A stretch of DNA of 64,000 bases from Chloroflexota bacterium (GTDB lineage Bacteria > Chloroflexota > Dehalococcoidia > Lucifugimonadales > UBA3495), in the NCBI GenBank assembly GCA_009840165.1, contig VXOG01000111.1, positions 21,649 through 85,648 of the forward strand, in the 5' to 3' direction. Shown piece by piece: positions 26,672 through 35,370 of the stretch. The translations under genes and the position numbers were made by a program. The notes under the pieces were generated by a model. The model did not search any database. It saw nothing but the letters and a program-made list of their open reading frames with translations, and had not been told where the DNA came from. Numbering within the stretch: position 1 is the first letter of the stretch; every line of letters starts with the position of its first letter.

Positions 26672-28306
26672 ATGACGGCGCCTCCACAAGCTGATGCTCT
26701 TTCACGCGCCTTGGCTGGGCTGCATGACGGCGGATCCCTGGATTGGGAAGCCGTCTCAACACACCCCAACACCTACGGCGACTATGAAACGCGGTACACG
26801 GCGATCATCGACATCGGTTCCGGGTCTGCGAGGGCGGTGGTGATGCAGGTGAACCCCGGCGGCGGCATCGAAATGGTGGCTCAGCAGCGTTTGAACCTTA
26901 ACCTCATGAGTCACGTTGGAATCGATAGTGTGCTGGATGCCTCAGGCGTAGCGAGCACGTTGGACGCTCTGGAAGATTTCGCCCAGGTAGCCCGCGGTTT
27001 TGGAGTCGATTCTATTCATGCCGTGGGCACAGCGGCGCTCCGGGAATCGGCCAACGCCAGCGCGGTGCTTAAGGCGGCGGAAGATCGTTTCGGCATAAAC
27101 CTTGAGATCATAGACGGCGGTGACGAAGCGGCGCACTGTTTCATAGGAGCCATACACGGACTACCGGTATCCGATGGAATGCTGGCCGATATCGGCGGAG
27201 GCAGTACGGAGATTGTGCAGTTCAACGGGCGCGCCATGGGCTCCAGCGTCTCCCTGCCGCTGGGAAGCCTGCGAATTGCCAACCAGTTCCGACTGACAGA
27301 TCTGCCGAAAGCCGAGGACATGGACGACGCCCATGAGTATATACACGCAACGCTGCACGAGGCCGGGGTTCCGCGATTGTTGCCGGGGGAGTCACTGGTA
27401 GGTTCTGGTGGATCCGTGCGTCTGCTGTCGCGGTTGGACCGGGGCCGGGAACCCTATCCGATCATCAAGGTGCATGGGTATCAAATCGAGGCCAATAATC
27501 TGGCGGAACACGCCCGAGGACTGGCCTCGATGTCCTGTGTTGAGCGCGCCGGGACCAGCGGAATGAACCCGGAACGCAGCCATTCCATCGTGGGCGGCGC
27601 AGTGGTGGCCCATGCTTTGGCGCAATACGTCAACGCCGATAGCATTCTGGTGTCCGGCCAGGGTCTGCGGGAGGGGTTGGCGCGCCAGTCGGATTGCCTG
27701 TTCACCGAAAACGCGGTGAGTGTGCCGCCCGTTGCGTCGGTGCGAATTGCATCGCTGACCGACTTGGCCAGTCGGTTCGTTCCACGGTTCCATCTGCGTG
27801 GCCGGCGTCGCGCAGCGCTGGCGTCCAGAGTCGGAGCGTCGGCGTGGGAATCCGGAGAGCGCCACATGCGCTGGCCGCTGGAGTGCGCGGCGTACCTACT
27901 GGATATTGGCAATGCGATTGACTTCTACAACCGGCTGAACCGTACCGCCAGTATAATTGTGCGCACAGATTTGCCCGGCTTCACGCATCGAGAATCGGCA
28001 TACGTGGCCGCCATTTTGCTTACGGCGGATCGGGGACGGGTTCCCGCTCGCTTCCGACGTTCCAGGCTGCTGTCGGGGAACGACGCCAATCTAATCGAGC
28101 AAGCCGCCGCCGCGCTGACGCTGGTCGATGAGTTAGACAATCACCTGCCTCTGGAGTGTCCGGCCAGCGTAGTGCAGGTTGGGCGGCAACATGGTATTTT
28201 TACTGTGGCAACGCCGGTGTGGTCGCGAGTGGCCGGTCCGCAAATAAAGGAATGGTGGGACGCGGCATTTGGGGAAGAAATAAATATAATGAGGTGTGAA
28301 TCATGA
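26672..28306 (+). CDS. ppx: Ppx/GppA family exopolyphosphatase
   Basis: A 544-residue ASKHA-fold phosphatase. The N-terminal phosphate-binding loop reads TAIIDIGSGSARAVVMQV and the second reads GMLADIGGGSTEIVQFNG; AVGTAALRESANA is the conserved sugar-kinase-like segment, with catalytic Glu expected in that region. The C-terminal third (from about 350) contains an HD-like helical region (RHMRWPLECAAYLLDIG), as in long Ppx proteins. It removes terminal phosphate from polyphosphate or hydrolyses pppGpp; which of the two cannot be decided here. It overlaps the first thymidylate-kinase-like gene by 4 bp (ATGA), suggesting a conserved functional link between them. Confidence 0.9.
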   Translation: MTAPPQADALSRALAGLHDGGSLDWEAVSTHPNTYGDYETRYTAIIDIGSGSARAVVMQVNPGGGIEMVAQQRLNLNLMSHVGIDSVLDASGVASTLDALEDFAQVARGFGVDSIHAVGTAALRESANASAVLKAAEDRFGINLEIIDGGDEAAHCFIGAIHGLPVSDGMLADIGGGSTEIVQFNGRAMGSSVSLPLGSLRIANQFRLTDLPKAEDMDDAHEYIHATLHEAGVPRLLPGESLVGSGGSVRLLSRLDRGREPYPIIKVHGYQIEANNLAEHARGLASMSCVERAGTSGMNPERSHSIVGGAVVAHALAQYVNADSILVSGQGLREGLARQSDCLFTENAVSVPPVASVRIASLTDLASRFVPRFHLRGRRRAALASRVGASAWESGERHMRWPLECAAYLLDIGNAIDFYNRLNRTASIIVRTDLPGFTHRESAYVAAILLTADRGRVPARFRRSRLLSGNDANLIEQAAAALTLVDELDNHLPLECPASVVQVGRQHGIFTVATPVWSRVAGPQIKEWWDAAFGEEINIMRCES

Positions 28307-29127
28307 CTAGGCTGCAAGGACATCTCGCATACAAGATGGGCGAACGGTTCGGGCAACATCCCGATGACGGGGAATATCCGGGCACGCTGATTATCGTGGA
28401 GGGGATCGACGGATCGGGTAAAAGCACACAGATTGACCTGCTGCAGAAGTGGCTGAATAGCCGGAACCTGGTGACGGTCTTCACCGAGTGGAATTCGTCG
28501 CCGATAGTTCGGCGCACCACAAAGCGCGGAAAAACGGAAGAATTGCTCACCCCAATGTCGTTCAGCCTGATACATGCTGCCGATTTCGCGAACCGGGTCC
28601 ACGCCCAGATATTGCCAGCGTTGCGTGCCGGAGCTACAGTGCTTGCTGACCGGTACGTGTACACGGCGTTCGCGCGCGATTCGGCCCGGGGGGTGAATCG
28701 GGATTGGCTGCGCCGTATCTATTCGTTCGCGGTGCAACCTACTCTGGGCCTGTATTTCAAGGTTCCATTGGACGTTTCCATCCAACGGATCAATTCGGGT
28801 CGTGAGGAACTTGGTTTCTACGAATCCGGTCAGGACATGGGCTTTTCAAACGACCGGGAGGAGTCCTTCCGCATATTCCAGGGCCGGCTGCTGGACGAGT
28901 ACGACGCCATGACCGAAGAATTCGGCCTGACGACCATTGATGCGACGCAACCCATCGCGGTGCAGCAACAGCAGGTGCGCCGGTACGTGGAACCGTTGCT
29001 CGAAAACGCAATCTCAGTACGCGGCCAAAGCGTCCCTGAAGCCCTGGGCAAAGCCGGTCTGACCGGACGCTACATCAGGCCGCCGATGACCCGTCGGCCT
29101 ACGGAGCAGGAAGTGGCGGACCTCTAA
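28303..29127 (+). CDS. Thymidylate kinase-like P-loop protein 1
   Basis: A 274-residue protein with the dTMP-kinase P-loop VEGIDGSGKSTQ (K40) and a DRYVYTAFARDSARG segment in place of the usual DRYxxSxxAYQ. An ESGQDMGFSNDREESFR stretch stands near the lid. The family is normally about 205-215 residues; a 26-residue N-terminal lead and a C-terminal tail (RPPMTRRPTEQEVADL) make this longer. It may phosphorylate dTMP or another nucleotide or small phosphate acceptor. Overlap with the exopolyphosphatase gene and the presence of a second, more divergent copy right after it suggest a specialised role rather than simple dTTP supply. Confidence is high for fold, lower for substrate. Confidence 0.8.
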   Translation: MTRLQGHLAYKMGERFGQHPDDGEYPGTLIIVEGIDGSGKSTQIDLLQKWLNSRNLVTVFTEWNSSPIVRRTTKRGKTEELLTPMSFSLIHAADFANRVHAQILPALRAGATVLADRYVYTAFARDSARGVNRDWLRRIYSFAVQPTLGLYFKVPLDVSIQRINSGREELGFYESGQDMGFSNDREESFRIFQGRLLDEYDAMTEEFGLTTIDATQPIAVQQQQVRRYVEPLLENAISVRGQSVPEALGKAGLTGRYIRPPMTRRPTEQEVADL

Positions 29128-29175
29128 GACTCTCCTTCAGCGCATCCAATACTTCTGTCGAACCGGAGCCGCAAA

Positions 29176-29874
29176 ATGGACGAAATACAGTTTTTTGGAC
29201 ATACGCCGCCCAGCGTAGCCGGAGAGCCCACGCCGGGCAGGCTGATCGTGATCGAAGGCACCGATGGCGTGGGCCGTTCCACGCAGATCGGGATGCTCCA
29301 AGAATGGCTGGAAGCCGAAGGCTATGCCGTCACGGTCACGGGTTTCCGTCGCTCCGAGTTGGCCGCTACGGGCATCAACCGGGCCATGCGGGGCAACACG
29401 CTTGACGCCCTTACGTTGAACCTCTTCTACGCGACCGATTTCTGGGACCGGTTGGAAAAGAGTATTGTTCCGGCGTTGCGGACGGGCATGGTAGCGCTGG
29501 TGGACCGCTACATATTCTCCATCATCGCGAGGGCGAGGGTGCGCGGCGTTCCCGCTCGATGGCTGAACGACGTGTTTGAGTTTGCGGCGGTGCCGGACCG
29601 TGTACTCTATATGGATGTGGACGTGGAACAACTGCTTCCCCGGGTGCTGGCGGTACGACAGCTCGATCATTGGGAGTCGGGCGAAGACTTCCTGCGGGGC
29701 CCGGACCTGCACGATAACTTCATCAGGTATCAAAGCGCGCTGCTGGAGGAGTTCCGTACCCTGGCAGAGGAACATAACTTCGTGACCATAGACGCTCGTG
29801 GTAGCGTAGGCGACGTGTTTGAAGCCCTGCAAGCCGAGGTTCGAGAAGCCCTCAAGGGGATGGGCGACGCCTGA
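29176..29874 (+). CDS. Thymidylate kinase-like protein 2, Walker A lysine replaced
   Basis: A 232-residue paralogue of the preceding gene, 48 bp downstream. The P-loop reads VIEGTDGVGRSTQ, so the invariant lysine that contacts the ATP phosphates is Arg (R34). DRYIFSIIARARVRG replaces the substrate-binding DRYxxSS pattern, as in copy 1, and the lid region reads LDHWESGEDFLRGPDLHD. Overall alignment of the two copies is evident (GVNRDWLRRIYSFAV against GVPARWLNDVFEFAA). With the Lys lost, full kinase activity is doubtful; it might be a regulatory partner of copy 1 or use a different phosphate donor. The gene ends 6 bp before the converging acyl-CoA dehydrogenase. Confidence 0.78.
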   Translation: MDEIQFFGHTPPSVAGEPTPGRLIVIEGTDGVGRSTQIGMLQEWLEAEGYAVTVTGFRRSELAATGINRAMRGNTLDALTLNLFYATDFWDRLEKSIVPALRTGMVALVDRYIFSIIARARVRGVPARWLNDVFEFAAVPDRVLYMDVDVEQLLPRVLAVRQLDHWESGEDFLRGPDLHDNFIRYQSALLEEFRTLAEEHNFVTIDARGSVGDVFEALQAEVREALKGMGDA

Positions 29875-29880
29875 ACAGGG

Positions 29881-31023
29881 TTACAGGCCCAACGCGTCAG
29901 CCAGCCGGCGGCGGTGGAATTTGGGATCGCCTAGGAATTGGTACAGCGTGCGCGAGGCGGTGGTGTGCAGGGTTAGGCCATACTCGGTAGTGCTGCCGAC
30001 GCCAGCGTGTACCTCGTGGGCATGGTTGCAGGCGTTGTAGTAGGCAGCGCTGCTCACGGTTTTGGCAAGGTGGACGCTGTCAGCGGCTTCCCGTTCGGTG
30101 TCCAGCTTCCACAACGCTTCGTAGGTAGTCCATCGCGCTGAGTCCAGTTCGTTGACCAGGTTGATGATGTGGTCCTGTACCCGCTGGAACCTGCCGATGG
30201 GCGTGCCGAACTGGATTCGGGTTCGGCTGTATTCCACAGACATTTCGTACACCTGCTGGGAACCCCCGACCTGGTAGGCACACAACAGCGGTATGGCGGT
30301 AGCGACGGCCTGCTCCAGGGCCAACCATCCTCCTGAGAACGGGCTGGAGCCGGGCATGGCACGTCCCGACAAAACCGCCGACTCCCCGATCTGCACTCCA
30401 TCCAGCCGAACCTCGGCGAGGTTCCACGCAAAACCTTCCAGCTTTCGAATAGAAACGCCGGGCGCGTCTGCGGGAATCAGCGCGAGTCCTACGTGCTGTC
30501 GGTTCTCGGTACGCACGGCGCAGATGAGATCGGTGGCAGCAGCGGCATCGTACACGTACACCTTGGTGCCGGATATGCGGTAGCCGTCGCCGTCGGGAGT
30601 CGCGATGGCCTGCACGTCTGATTCGTCCCACTGATAATCGGCCTCGGTGATGGCGAGGGCGATGGTGCGTCGTCCGGCGGCGACGTCGGGAAGCAGAGAC
30701 CGTTTCTGTTCCTCGGTTCCCGCTTCCAATATGGCCAAGGCGCCCAGGGCCGCGCTGCTGAGATGGGGGCCTGGCACCGGCCCGCGTCCCAACTCTTCAA
30801 AAAGCACTCCGGCATCCGTAAAGGAGCCGCCTTCGCCGCCGTACTCGGTCGGAATAATAATGCCCAGCCATCCGGTGGCGGCGAGTTTGGACCAGGGTTC
30901 TGAGGGGGCGTTCTGGCCCGTGGCGGCCAGTTCCAGCAGCGTCTCCTTCGGGTATTCGGTGTCCACGAAGCGACGCACCGCCGTTTTCAGCATTTCCTGT
31001 TCTTCGGTCAGGGACAAGTCCAT
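29881..31023 (-). CDS. Acyl-CoA dehydrogenase family protein
   Basis: The start is placed at the ATG at 31023 (MDLSLTEEQEMLKTAVRRFV); upstream codons run through a palindromic repeat. The 380-residue flavoprotein follows the family order: helical N-domain with GWLGIIIPTEYGGEGGSF, middle beta-domain with LAITEADYQWDESD and GYRISGTKVYV, and C-terminal helices with RIQFGTPIGRFQRVQDHI and HEVHAGVGSTTEYGLTLH. It oxidises acyl-CoA to enoyl-CoA and passes electrons to ETF. It lies 76 bp downstream of a second, longer acyl-CoA dehydrogenase on the same strand. Adjacent non-identical ACADs commonly form alpha2beta2 enzymes for bulky substrates such as steroid side chains, which is a reasonable inference. 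Confidence 0.9.
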   Translation of the reverse strand: MDLSLTEEQEMLKTAVRRFVDTEYPKETLLELAATGQNAPSEPWSKLAATGWLGIIIPTEYGGEGGSFTDAGVLFEELGRGPVPGPHLSSAALGALAILEAGTEEQKRSLLPDVAAGRRTIALAITEADYQWDESDVQAIATPDGDGYRISGTKVYVYDAAAATDLICAVRTENRQHVGLALIPADAPGVSIRKLEGFAWNLAEVRLDGVQIGESAVLSGRAMPGSSPFSGGWLALEQAVATAIPLLCAYQVGGSQQVYEMSVEYSRTRIQFGTPIGRFQRVQDHIINLVNELDSARWTTYEALWKLDTEREAADSVHLAKTVSSAAYYNACNHAHEVHAGVGSTTEYGLTLHTTASRTLYQFLGDPKFHRRRLADALGL

Positions 31024-31049
31024 TGCCGGTTTACTCCTGAATTTCGTAG

Positions 31050-31077
31050 GTAGGGGCGACTCATGAGTCGCCCCTAC
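31050..31077. repeat. 28-bp perfect palindrome, GTAGGGGCGA family, copy 1
   Basis: Arms GTAGGGGCGA and TCGCCCCTAC flank the centre CTCATGAG, which is itself palindromic. It sits in the gap between the two acyl-CoA dehydrogenase genes. The other copies are at 49036 and 59115. Confidence 0.92.
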
Positions 31078-31099
31078 GACAGTCACGTAATGTGGCGGT

Positions 31100-32332
31100 C
31101 TATGCCAACGCGCCAGCGCGCTCCCGTTGCTGACGACCGATGCCGATGCGGCGGGACATGATCACCTTCTGGATGTCAGTGGTACCGCCAGGATGCAGGG
31201 CAATGATGGCCGCGCGCTGGTGGGCTTCGATATGCCCTTCACCGGCACCCCACTGCGAGTCCTTAGTCAGTGCCGCAGGACCGAGGATGTCGAGAATTCC
31301 GGTGGCAATTCGCAGGCCCGACATCTTACGGAAGTACGACGCTTGCGGGCCTTCGTAGGTGATATGCGCGCCGCTGTGCCGCATCCAGTAGTTGCGCATC
31401 TGGAACAGCCGACCGATCTCGGCGTCAATGTAGATGTCGATGAGCCGTTCGCGGACGTCCGGATCCTTGCTCAAAGGCTCCCCGCGGCGGTTGTTGGCTT
31501 GACAGTAGTCGAAGATACGGTCAACGATCCAGTTGCGGCCAATTTTGCCGCCAGTGCCGTGCTCCAGTTCCAGGTGGGTGGTGGCGACTTTCCAGCCCTC
31601 GTTCTCGCCACCGATCAGGTTACGGGCCGGCACCCGGACGTTGTCGAAATAGACGATGTTCTTGACGCCGGAACCGGCGCCGGACTCGCCGGCCGACGAC
31701 AGCAGGTCCATGGGAAACACGCTGATGCCAGGCAGGTCGGATGGGACCATGAACCAGCTCAGGTTGTGGTGGCGGTCGCCCTCAGGATCGGTGCAGGTGA
31801 TGGTCCACATGTAATCGGAGCCGTGGGCGCTGCCGACGTACACCTTCTGCCCGTTGATGACGTAATCGTCGCCGTCGCGCCGGGCGGCGGTCTTGGCATT
31901 GGCGAGGTCGGAGCCGGCCTCCGGTTCGGTGAGGAGCTGCCAAGTACGGATTTCGCCCTTGAAAATCTTGGGTAGGAATTCCTGCTTCTGCTCTTCCGAA
32001 CCCCACACCAGTATCGAATTTCCGCCCAAGCGTCCGCCGGAGTCATAGTAGGGCGGCAGCGACAGGTTGTAGCCGTCGATTTCTTCTTCCAGCACTACCG
32101 AGTGATCGACTGTCAATCCGCCGCCGCCGTACTCCTCGGGCGCCGTGGGCCACAGCCAGCCTTTCTCACCCAACTTGCGCCCCAGGTCGCGGCGCAGTTG
32201 GTACTGCTCATAGGTCAAGTCAATGGAATCGGCAGGATGCTCGATGCCGGTCGGGATGTTCTCGCGCAGCCATCCCTGCACCTCGGTGCGGAACGCCTCC
32301 TGCTCAGCGGTATAACGGGGTTCAAAGTCCAT
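31100..32332 (-). CDS. Acyl-CoA dehydrogenase family protein
   Basis: A 410-residue ACAD with MDFEPRYTAEQEAFRTEVQGWL at the N-terminus, GWLWPTAPEEYGGGGLTVDH, LLTEPEAGSDLANAKTAARRDGDDYVINGQKVYV in the FAD/substrate middle domain, and HIEAHQRAAIIALHPGGTTDIQKVIMSRRIGIG at the end, the last being the typical C-terminal GGTxxIQxxIIxRR motif. It performs alpha,beta-dehydrogenation of a CoA thioester using FAD. Its downstream neighbour is a shorter ACAD lacking that C-terminal motif, consistent with two different subunits. The substrate is unknown. The next gene upstream is a minus-strand D-aminoacylase-type amidohydrolase. Confidence 0.92.
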   Translation of the reverse strand: MDFEPRYTAEQEAFRTEVQGWLRENIPTGIEHPADSIDLTYEQYQLRRDLGRKLGEKGWLWPTAPEEYGGGGLTVDHSVVLEEEIDGYNLSLPPYYDSGGRLGGNSILVWGSEEQKQEFLPKIFKGEIRTWQLLTEPEAGSDLANAKTAARRDGDDYVINGQKVYVGSAHGSDYMWTITCTDPEGDRHHNLSWFMVPSDLPGISVFPMDLLSSAGESGAGSGVKNIVYFDNVRVPARNLIGGENEGWKVATTHLELEHGTGGKIGRNWIVDRIFDYCQANNRRGEPLSKDPDVRERLIDIYIDAEIGRLFQMRNYWMRHSGAHITYEGPQASYFRKMSGLRIATGILDILGPAALTKDSQWGAGEGHIEAHQRAAIIALHPGGTTDIQKVIMSRRIGIGRQQRERAGALA

Positions 32333-32429
32333 GATGCGCCTCGCGGCCGGCCACAGCCGGCGTTATGCTTGCGTAAATTCAAGGCGCAATTATGCCCTAT
32401 GGGGCGGGGAGGGGCAACCGTACGAGACC

Positions 32430-33992
32430 CTACCGGCTACGCAGCGCCCGCCCCGGTAGCGCTCCCGTGTGCTGGCCGTTGTCGATGACGAGGGCGCCGT
32501 TGACGGCCACGTAGTCTATACCGAGCGGGAATTGAACCGGGTCGTCGAAGGTGGCCGGCGTATCCACCGTTTGGGGGTCGAACAGGACCAAGTCCGCCTT
32601 TGCGCCGTCTCGTATTACGCCGCGGTCGGTCAGGCCGAGACGTTGGGCCGGCGCGCCGGTCATCTTGCGGATGGCGCTTTCCAACGAGAATAGCCCCTCG
32701 CCGCGCACGAATTGGGCCAGCACGTAGGGATAGGTGCCATAGGTGCGAGGGTTGGGCCGGCCACCGGTCAGGATGGCGTCGGTGCCGATCATCTGGGCCG
32801 GGTGGGACGCGATTTCGCGGATGTTTTCCAGGTTGCCGGTGCGGGCCACGAACGCCACCTGCAAGTCCTCTTCCAGCAGCAGATCGCAGACGGCGTCCAC
32901 CATTCGACCGCCGCGATGCAGAGCCAGTTCTTCCAGGGAGCGGCCTTCCCACTCCTTGTTCTTGTCCGAGGCGATGTGCGCGAAGATGTAGTTGTCCAGC
33001 GTCTGGCCTCCCCATTGGGGTTCCACGGCCTGCACCATCAGAGCGCGAACATCGGGATCAGCGATGCGGTTCAACAGGGCCTGCGGTCCGCCGGCGTGGA
33101 CCCAATAGGGCAGCAGGGAGTGCAGAATGGTGCTTGCCGCCGGGTACGGGTATTGGTCGTAGGTGACGTCCTGGCCCCGGTTGCGCGCGTCGTCCACCAG
33201 CGCCGTCATCTGTGTTCCCAGGCCGGCGACCGGGCTGTGGTAATGCGAGATATGCACCGGCGCGCCGGAACGCCGGCCGATTTCTACTGCTTCACGGAAT
33301 GGGTCAAGCAACCGGTCGCCCAGCGTGTAGCGGGAGTGGGTGCAATAGAAGCCACCCTCCTCAGCGGCGACAGTGGCGATGGCCGCGAGCTCATCCGTGT
33401 TGCTGTACGCGCCGGGAGCATAGGTGAGCCCGGTAGTGAATCCGAAGGCTCCGTCGCGCATACCCTGACGGGTAAGCTCCTGCATCTGGGACAGTTCGGC
33501 GTCGGTGGGCAGGCGCGACGACCAACCCATGACGGCGACCCTGATTGCGGCATGGGGCACGAAGTGGAACACGTTGCAGGACGAGTTGCCGTCGAACAGC
33601 GCCAGGAAATCGGCAACGCTGCTCCACCGCACGCCATCCGGCGCGGTCCCGTTCACTGCGGCCAAGTACACCAACAACTGTTCCAGCGCGCGGGGCGTGG
33701 TGGGAGCATAGGACAACCCGTCCATACCCAAGCCTTCCGTGGTGACTCCCTGTCGGATTTTGGCGTCGTGGTTGGGTTCGGTGAGCAGTTTCAGGTCGGA
33801 ATGGGAGTGCATGTCAATGAAGCCTGGGCAGATGACATAACGGCTCGCTTCAATAACGCGGCCGGCTGCCACAGCGGATACATCACCCGTAATTACCTGT
33901 ATCGAGTCCCCGGTAACGGCTACGCTGCCACGGAACCCGTTAGAACCCGTGCCGTCAATGATAGTTCCGTTGGCAAACAGCAAGTCAACCAT
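32430..33992 (-). CDS. Amidohydrolase, N-acyl-D-amino-acid deacylase-like
   Basis: A 520-residue metal-dependent hydrolase of the D-aminoacylase/dihydroorotase group. It opens MVDLLFANGTIIDGTGSNGFRG, followed by YVICPGFIDMHSHSD with the HxH metal pair. Later come GLTYAPGAYSNTDEL, GGFYCTHSRYTLGD, a VHISHYHSP histidine cluster, and TDAILTGGRPNPRTYGTYPYVLAQFVR near the C-terminus, all characteristic of the N-acyl-D-amino-acid deacylase family. It hydrolyses an amide or N-acyl bond; relatives act on N-acyl-D-amino acids, but annotation in this group is often over-specific. No signal peptide is evident. It is transcribed toward the two acyl-CoA dehydrogenases. Confidence 0.9.
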   Translation of the reverse strand: MVDLLFANGTIIDGTGSNGFRGSVAVTGDSIQVITGDVSAVAAGRVIEASRYVICPGFIDMHSHSDLKLLTEPNHDAKIRQGVTTEGLGMDGLSYAPTTPRALEQLLVYLAAVNGTAPDGVRWSSVADFLALFDGNSSCNVFHFVPHAAIRVAVMGWSSRLPTDAELSQMQELTRQGMRDGAFGFTTGLTYAPGAYSNTDELAAIATVAAEEGGFYCTHSRYTLGDRLLDPFREAVEIGRRSGAPVHISHYHSPVAGLGTQMTALVDDARNRGQDVTYDQYPYPAASTILHSLLPYWVHAGGPQALLNRIADPDVRALMVQAVEPQWGGQTLDNYIFAHIASDKNKEWEGRSLEELALHRGGRMVDAVCDLLLEEDLQVAFVARTGNLENIREIASHPAQMIGTDAILTGGRPNPRTYGTYPYVLAQFVRGEGLFSLESAIRKMTGAPAQRLGLTDRGVIRDGAKADLVLFDPQTVDTPATFDDPVQFPLGIDYVAVNGALVIDNGQHTGALPGRALRSR

Positions 33993-34086
33993 GATCCAGC
34001 TCCTGATTGCGCCTCATTTTGCACCGGCATGATACACCGCCAACAGGAAGATTCCCATGCGCACCCCGAAGGGACGGGATTTCGGA

Positions 34087-34092
34087 TATAAT
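34087..34092 (+). promoter_or_regulatory. Possible -10 box for the SufT-like gene
   Basis: TATAAT lies 35 bp upstream of the ATG at 34127. No TGN extension and no clear -35 hexamer are seen. Confidence 0.35.
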
Positions 34093-34126
34093 GACTTATC
34101 ACATCGCGAAACGCAGGAGGCCCAAA

Positions 34127-34435
34127 ATGCCGGCGACGGTCGATAGAGAAGAAGTTTACGAAGCCCTCAGAACCGTGTATGACCCGGAAATTCCGGTCAA
34201 CGTCGTGGACCTCGGCCTGATTTACGACGTACAGGTAAGCGACGCCAACGATGTTTTCGTACAGATGACACTCACCTTCCCCGGCTGCGGGATGGGCCCC
34301 CATATCGCGCAGCAGGCCGAATGGGCGGTGCAGGACGTGGAAGGCGTCGAGGAAGTCAACATCGAATTGACCTTCGATCCGCCCTGGTCGCCCGACCTGA
34401 TCAGCGAAGAAGCCCGCAATATGCTGGGCATCTAA
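34127..34435 (+). CDS. Iron-sulfur cluster assembly factor (MIP18/SufT, DUF59)
   Basis: The start is the ATG at 34127 behind CAGGAGG; an upstream extension of the frame is unlikely. The 102-residue product has VYEALRTVYDPEIPVNVVDLGLIYDVQV, with the diagnostic DPEIPVNVVDLGL segment of the DUF59/MIP18 family, LTFPGCGMGPHIAQQAEWAV with the reactive Cys, and VNIELTFDPPWSPDLIS at the C-terminus. SufT-like proteins help mature Fe-S proteins in the cytosol. It is followed by an Mrp-like ATPase on the same strand, a common Fe-S cluster carrier pairing. Very high confidence on family. Confidence 0.94.
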   Translation: MPATVDREEVYEALRTVYDPEIPVNVVDLGLIYDVQVSDANDVFVQMTLTFPGCGMGPHIAQQAEWAVQDVEGVEEVNIELTFDPPWSPDLISEEARNMLGI

Positions 34436-34492
34436 GCAGCGCCGCTATACTCTATAAAAAGATAAAAAGCCGGATTCCATGACGTGATCTGG

Positions 34493-34512
34493 ATTCCGGC
34501 GAAAGCCGGAAT
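34493..34512. repeat. REP-type hairpin, ATTCCGGC family, copy 2
   Basis: Arms ATTCCGGC (34493-34500) and GCCGGAAT (34505-34512) surround GAAA. It is preceded by a truncated partner arm (CCGGATTCCATGACG) from 34470. It lies in the gap between the SufT-like and Mrp-like genes, 33 bp before the latter. Confidence 0.85.
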
Positions 34513-34544
34513 GACGCAAACCGCACCCGGAGACCGAAGGCACG

Positions 34545-35366
34545 ATGGCAACCCCACAGCAGCCCAACGCGCAGCAAAACGCCCGTTTGCAACAGATACG
34601 CCGCCAATGGGAGCAGAAGCGTCAGATAACCGATCGCCTGGCGTCGGTACGCACCAAGATCGGAGTTTATAGTGGCAAAGGTGGAGTGGGCAAAACCACC
34701 GTCGCCTGCAACTTGGCAACGACTCTGGCCACCCAGGGCGAACGGGTCGGGCTGCTGGACGTGGATATCGACTGTCCGAATGTCACCCGAGTTATGGGCA
34801 TCCTGGATAAGCCGGACTACCGGGAAGGGCAGATCACTCCCGCCCAAGGGCACGGGGTCAAGGTGGTTTCGATGGCGTTCTTCCAGGAGAACGAGGACGA
34901 GGCCATCATCTGGCGCGGGCCGATGATTCACAACGCCATCAACCAGTTCTTACAGGCGACAGACTGGGGCGAACTGGATTACCTGATCATCGACCTGCCG
35001 CCGGGCACCTCGGACTCACCGTTGACGGTAATGCAGACCCTGCCGATGGATGGGTTTATCGTGGTCAGCACGCCGCAGGATCTGGCGATAATTGACGCCA
35101 AGCGCTGCATCAACATGATCCGCAAGCTAAACCTGAACGTGGTTGGCGTGGTGGAAAACTACTGCGGCGAGATTTTTGGCGAAGGCGCGGGGAGGCAGTT
35201 GGCGGAGGACATTGACGCGCCGTTCCTGGGCAGCATGTCGTTGCGTCCATCCTACCGCGATACCAGCCAGCCTACCGTGCTGCTAGACTCCACCGTAGGA
35301 GCGGAATACGCCACGGTAGCCGACCAGCTGCGCGGGAGCCTGAGAGCCCACGGACTGGAAGCCTGA
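34545..35366 (+). CDS. Mrp/ApbC-type P-loop ATPase, Fe-S carrier-like
   Basis: A 273-residue SIMIBI ATPase. The deviant Walker A motif GVYSGKGGVGKTTVACNL begins at about residue 41. Switch-like LLDVDIDCPNVTRVMG, DYLIIDLPPGTSDSPLTVMQ and VVSTPQDLAIIDAKR are the classic Mrp/NBP35 family blocks. In most Mrp proteins VVENMSxFxCPxCG carries a CxxC that bridges a 4Fe-4S cluster at the dimer interface; here the region reads VVENYCGEIFGEGAG with only one Cys. Cluster binding would therefore have to differ, or the protein has another role. It follows the DUF59 factor. Confidence 0.88.
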   Translation: MATPQQPNAQQNARLQQIRRQWEQKRQITDRLASVRTKIGVYSGKGGVGKTTVACNLATTLATQGERVGLLDVDIDCPNVTRVMGILDKPDYREGQITPAQGHGVKVVSMAFFQENEDEAIIWRGPMIHNAINQFLQATDWGELDYLIIDLPPGTSDSPLTVMQTLPMDGFIVVSTPQDLAIIDAKRCINMIRKLNLNVVGVVENYCGEIFGEGAGRQLAEDIDAPFLGSMSLRPSYRDTSQPTVLLDSTVGAEYATVADQLRGSLRAHGLEA

Positions 35367-35370
35367 CCGG

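Noticed and set aside
32712-34091. 459-codon plus-strand open frame
   Set aside because: Antisense to the amidohydrolase, which has clear family motifs; the plus-strand translation is low-plausibility.
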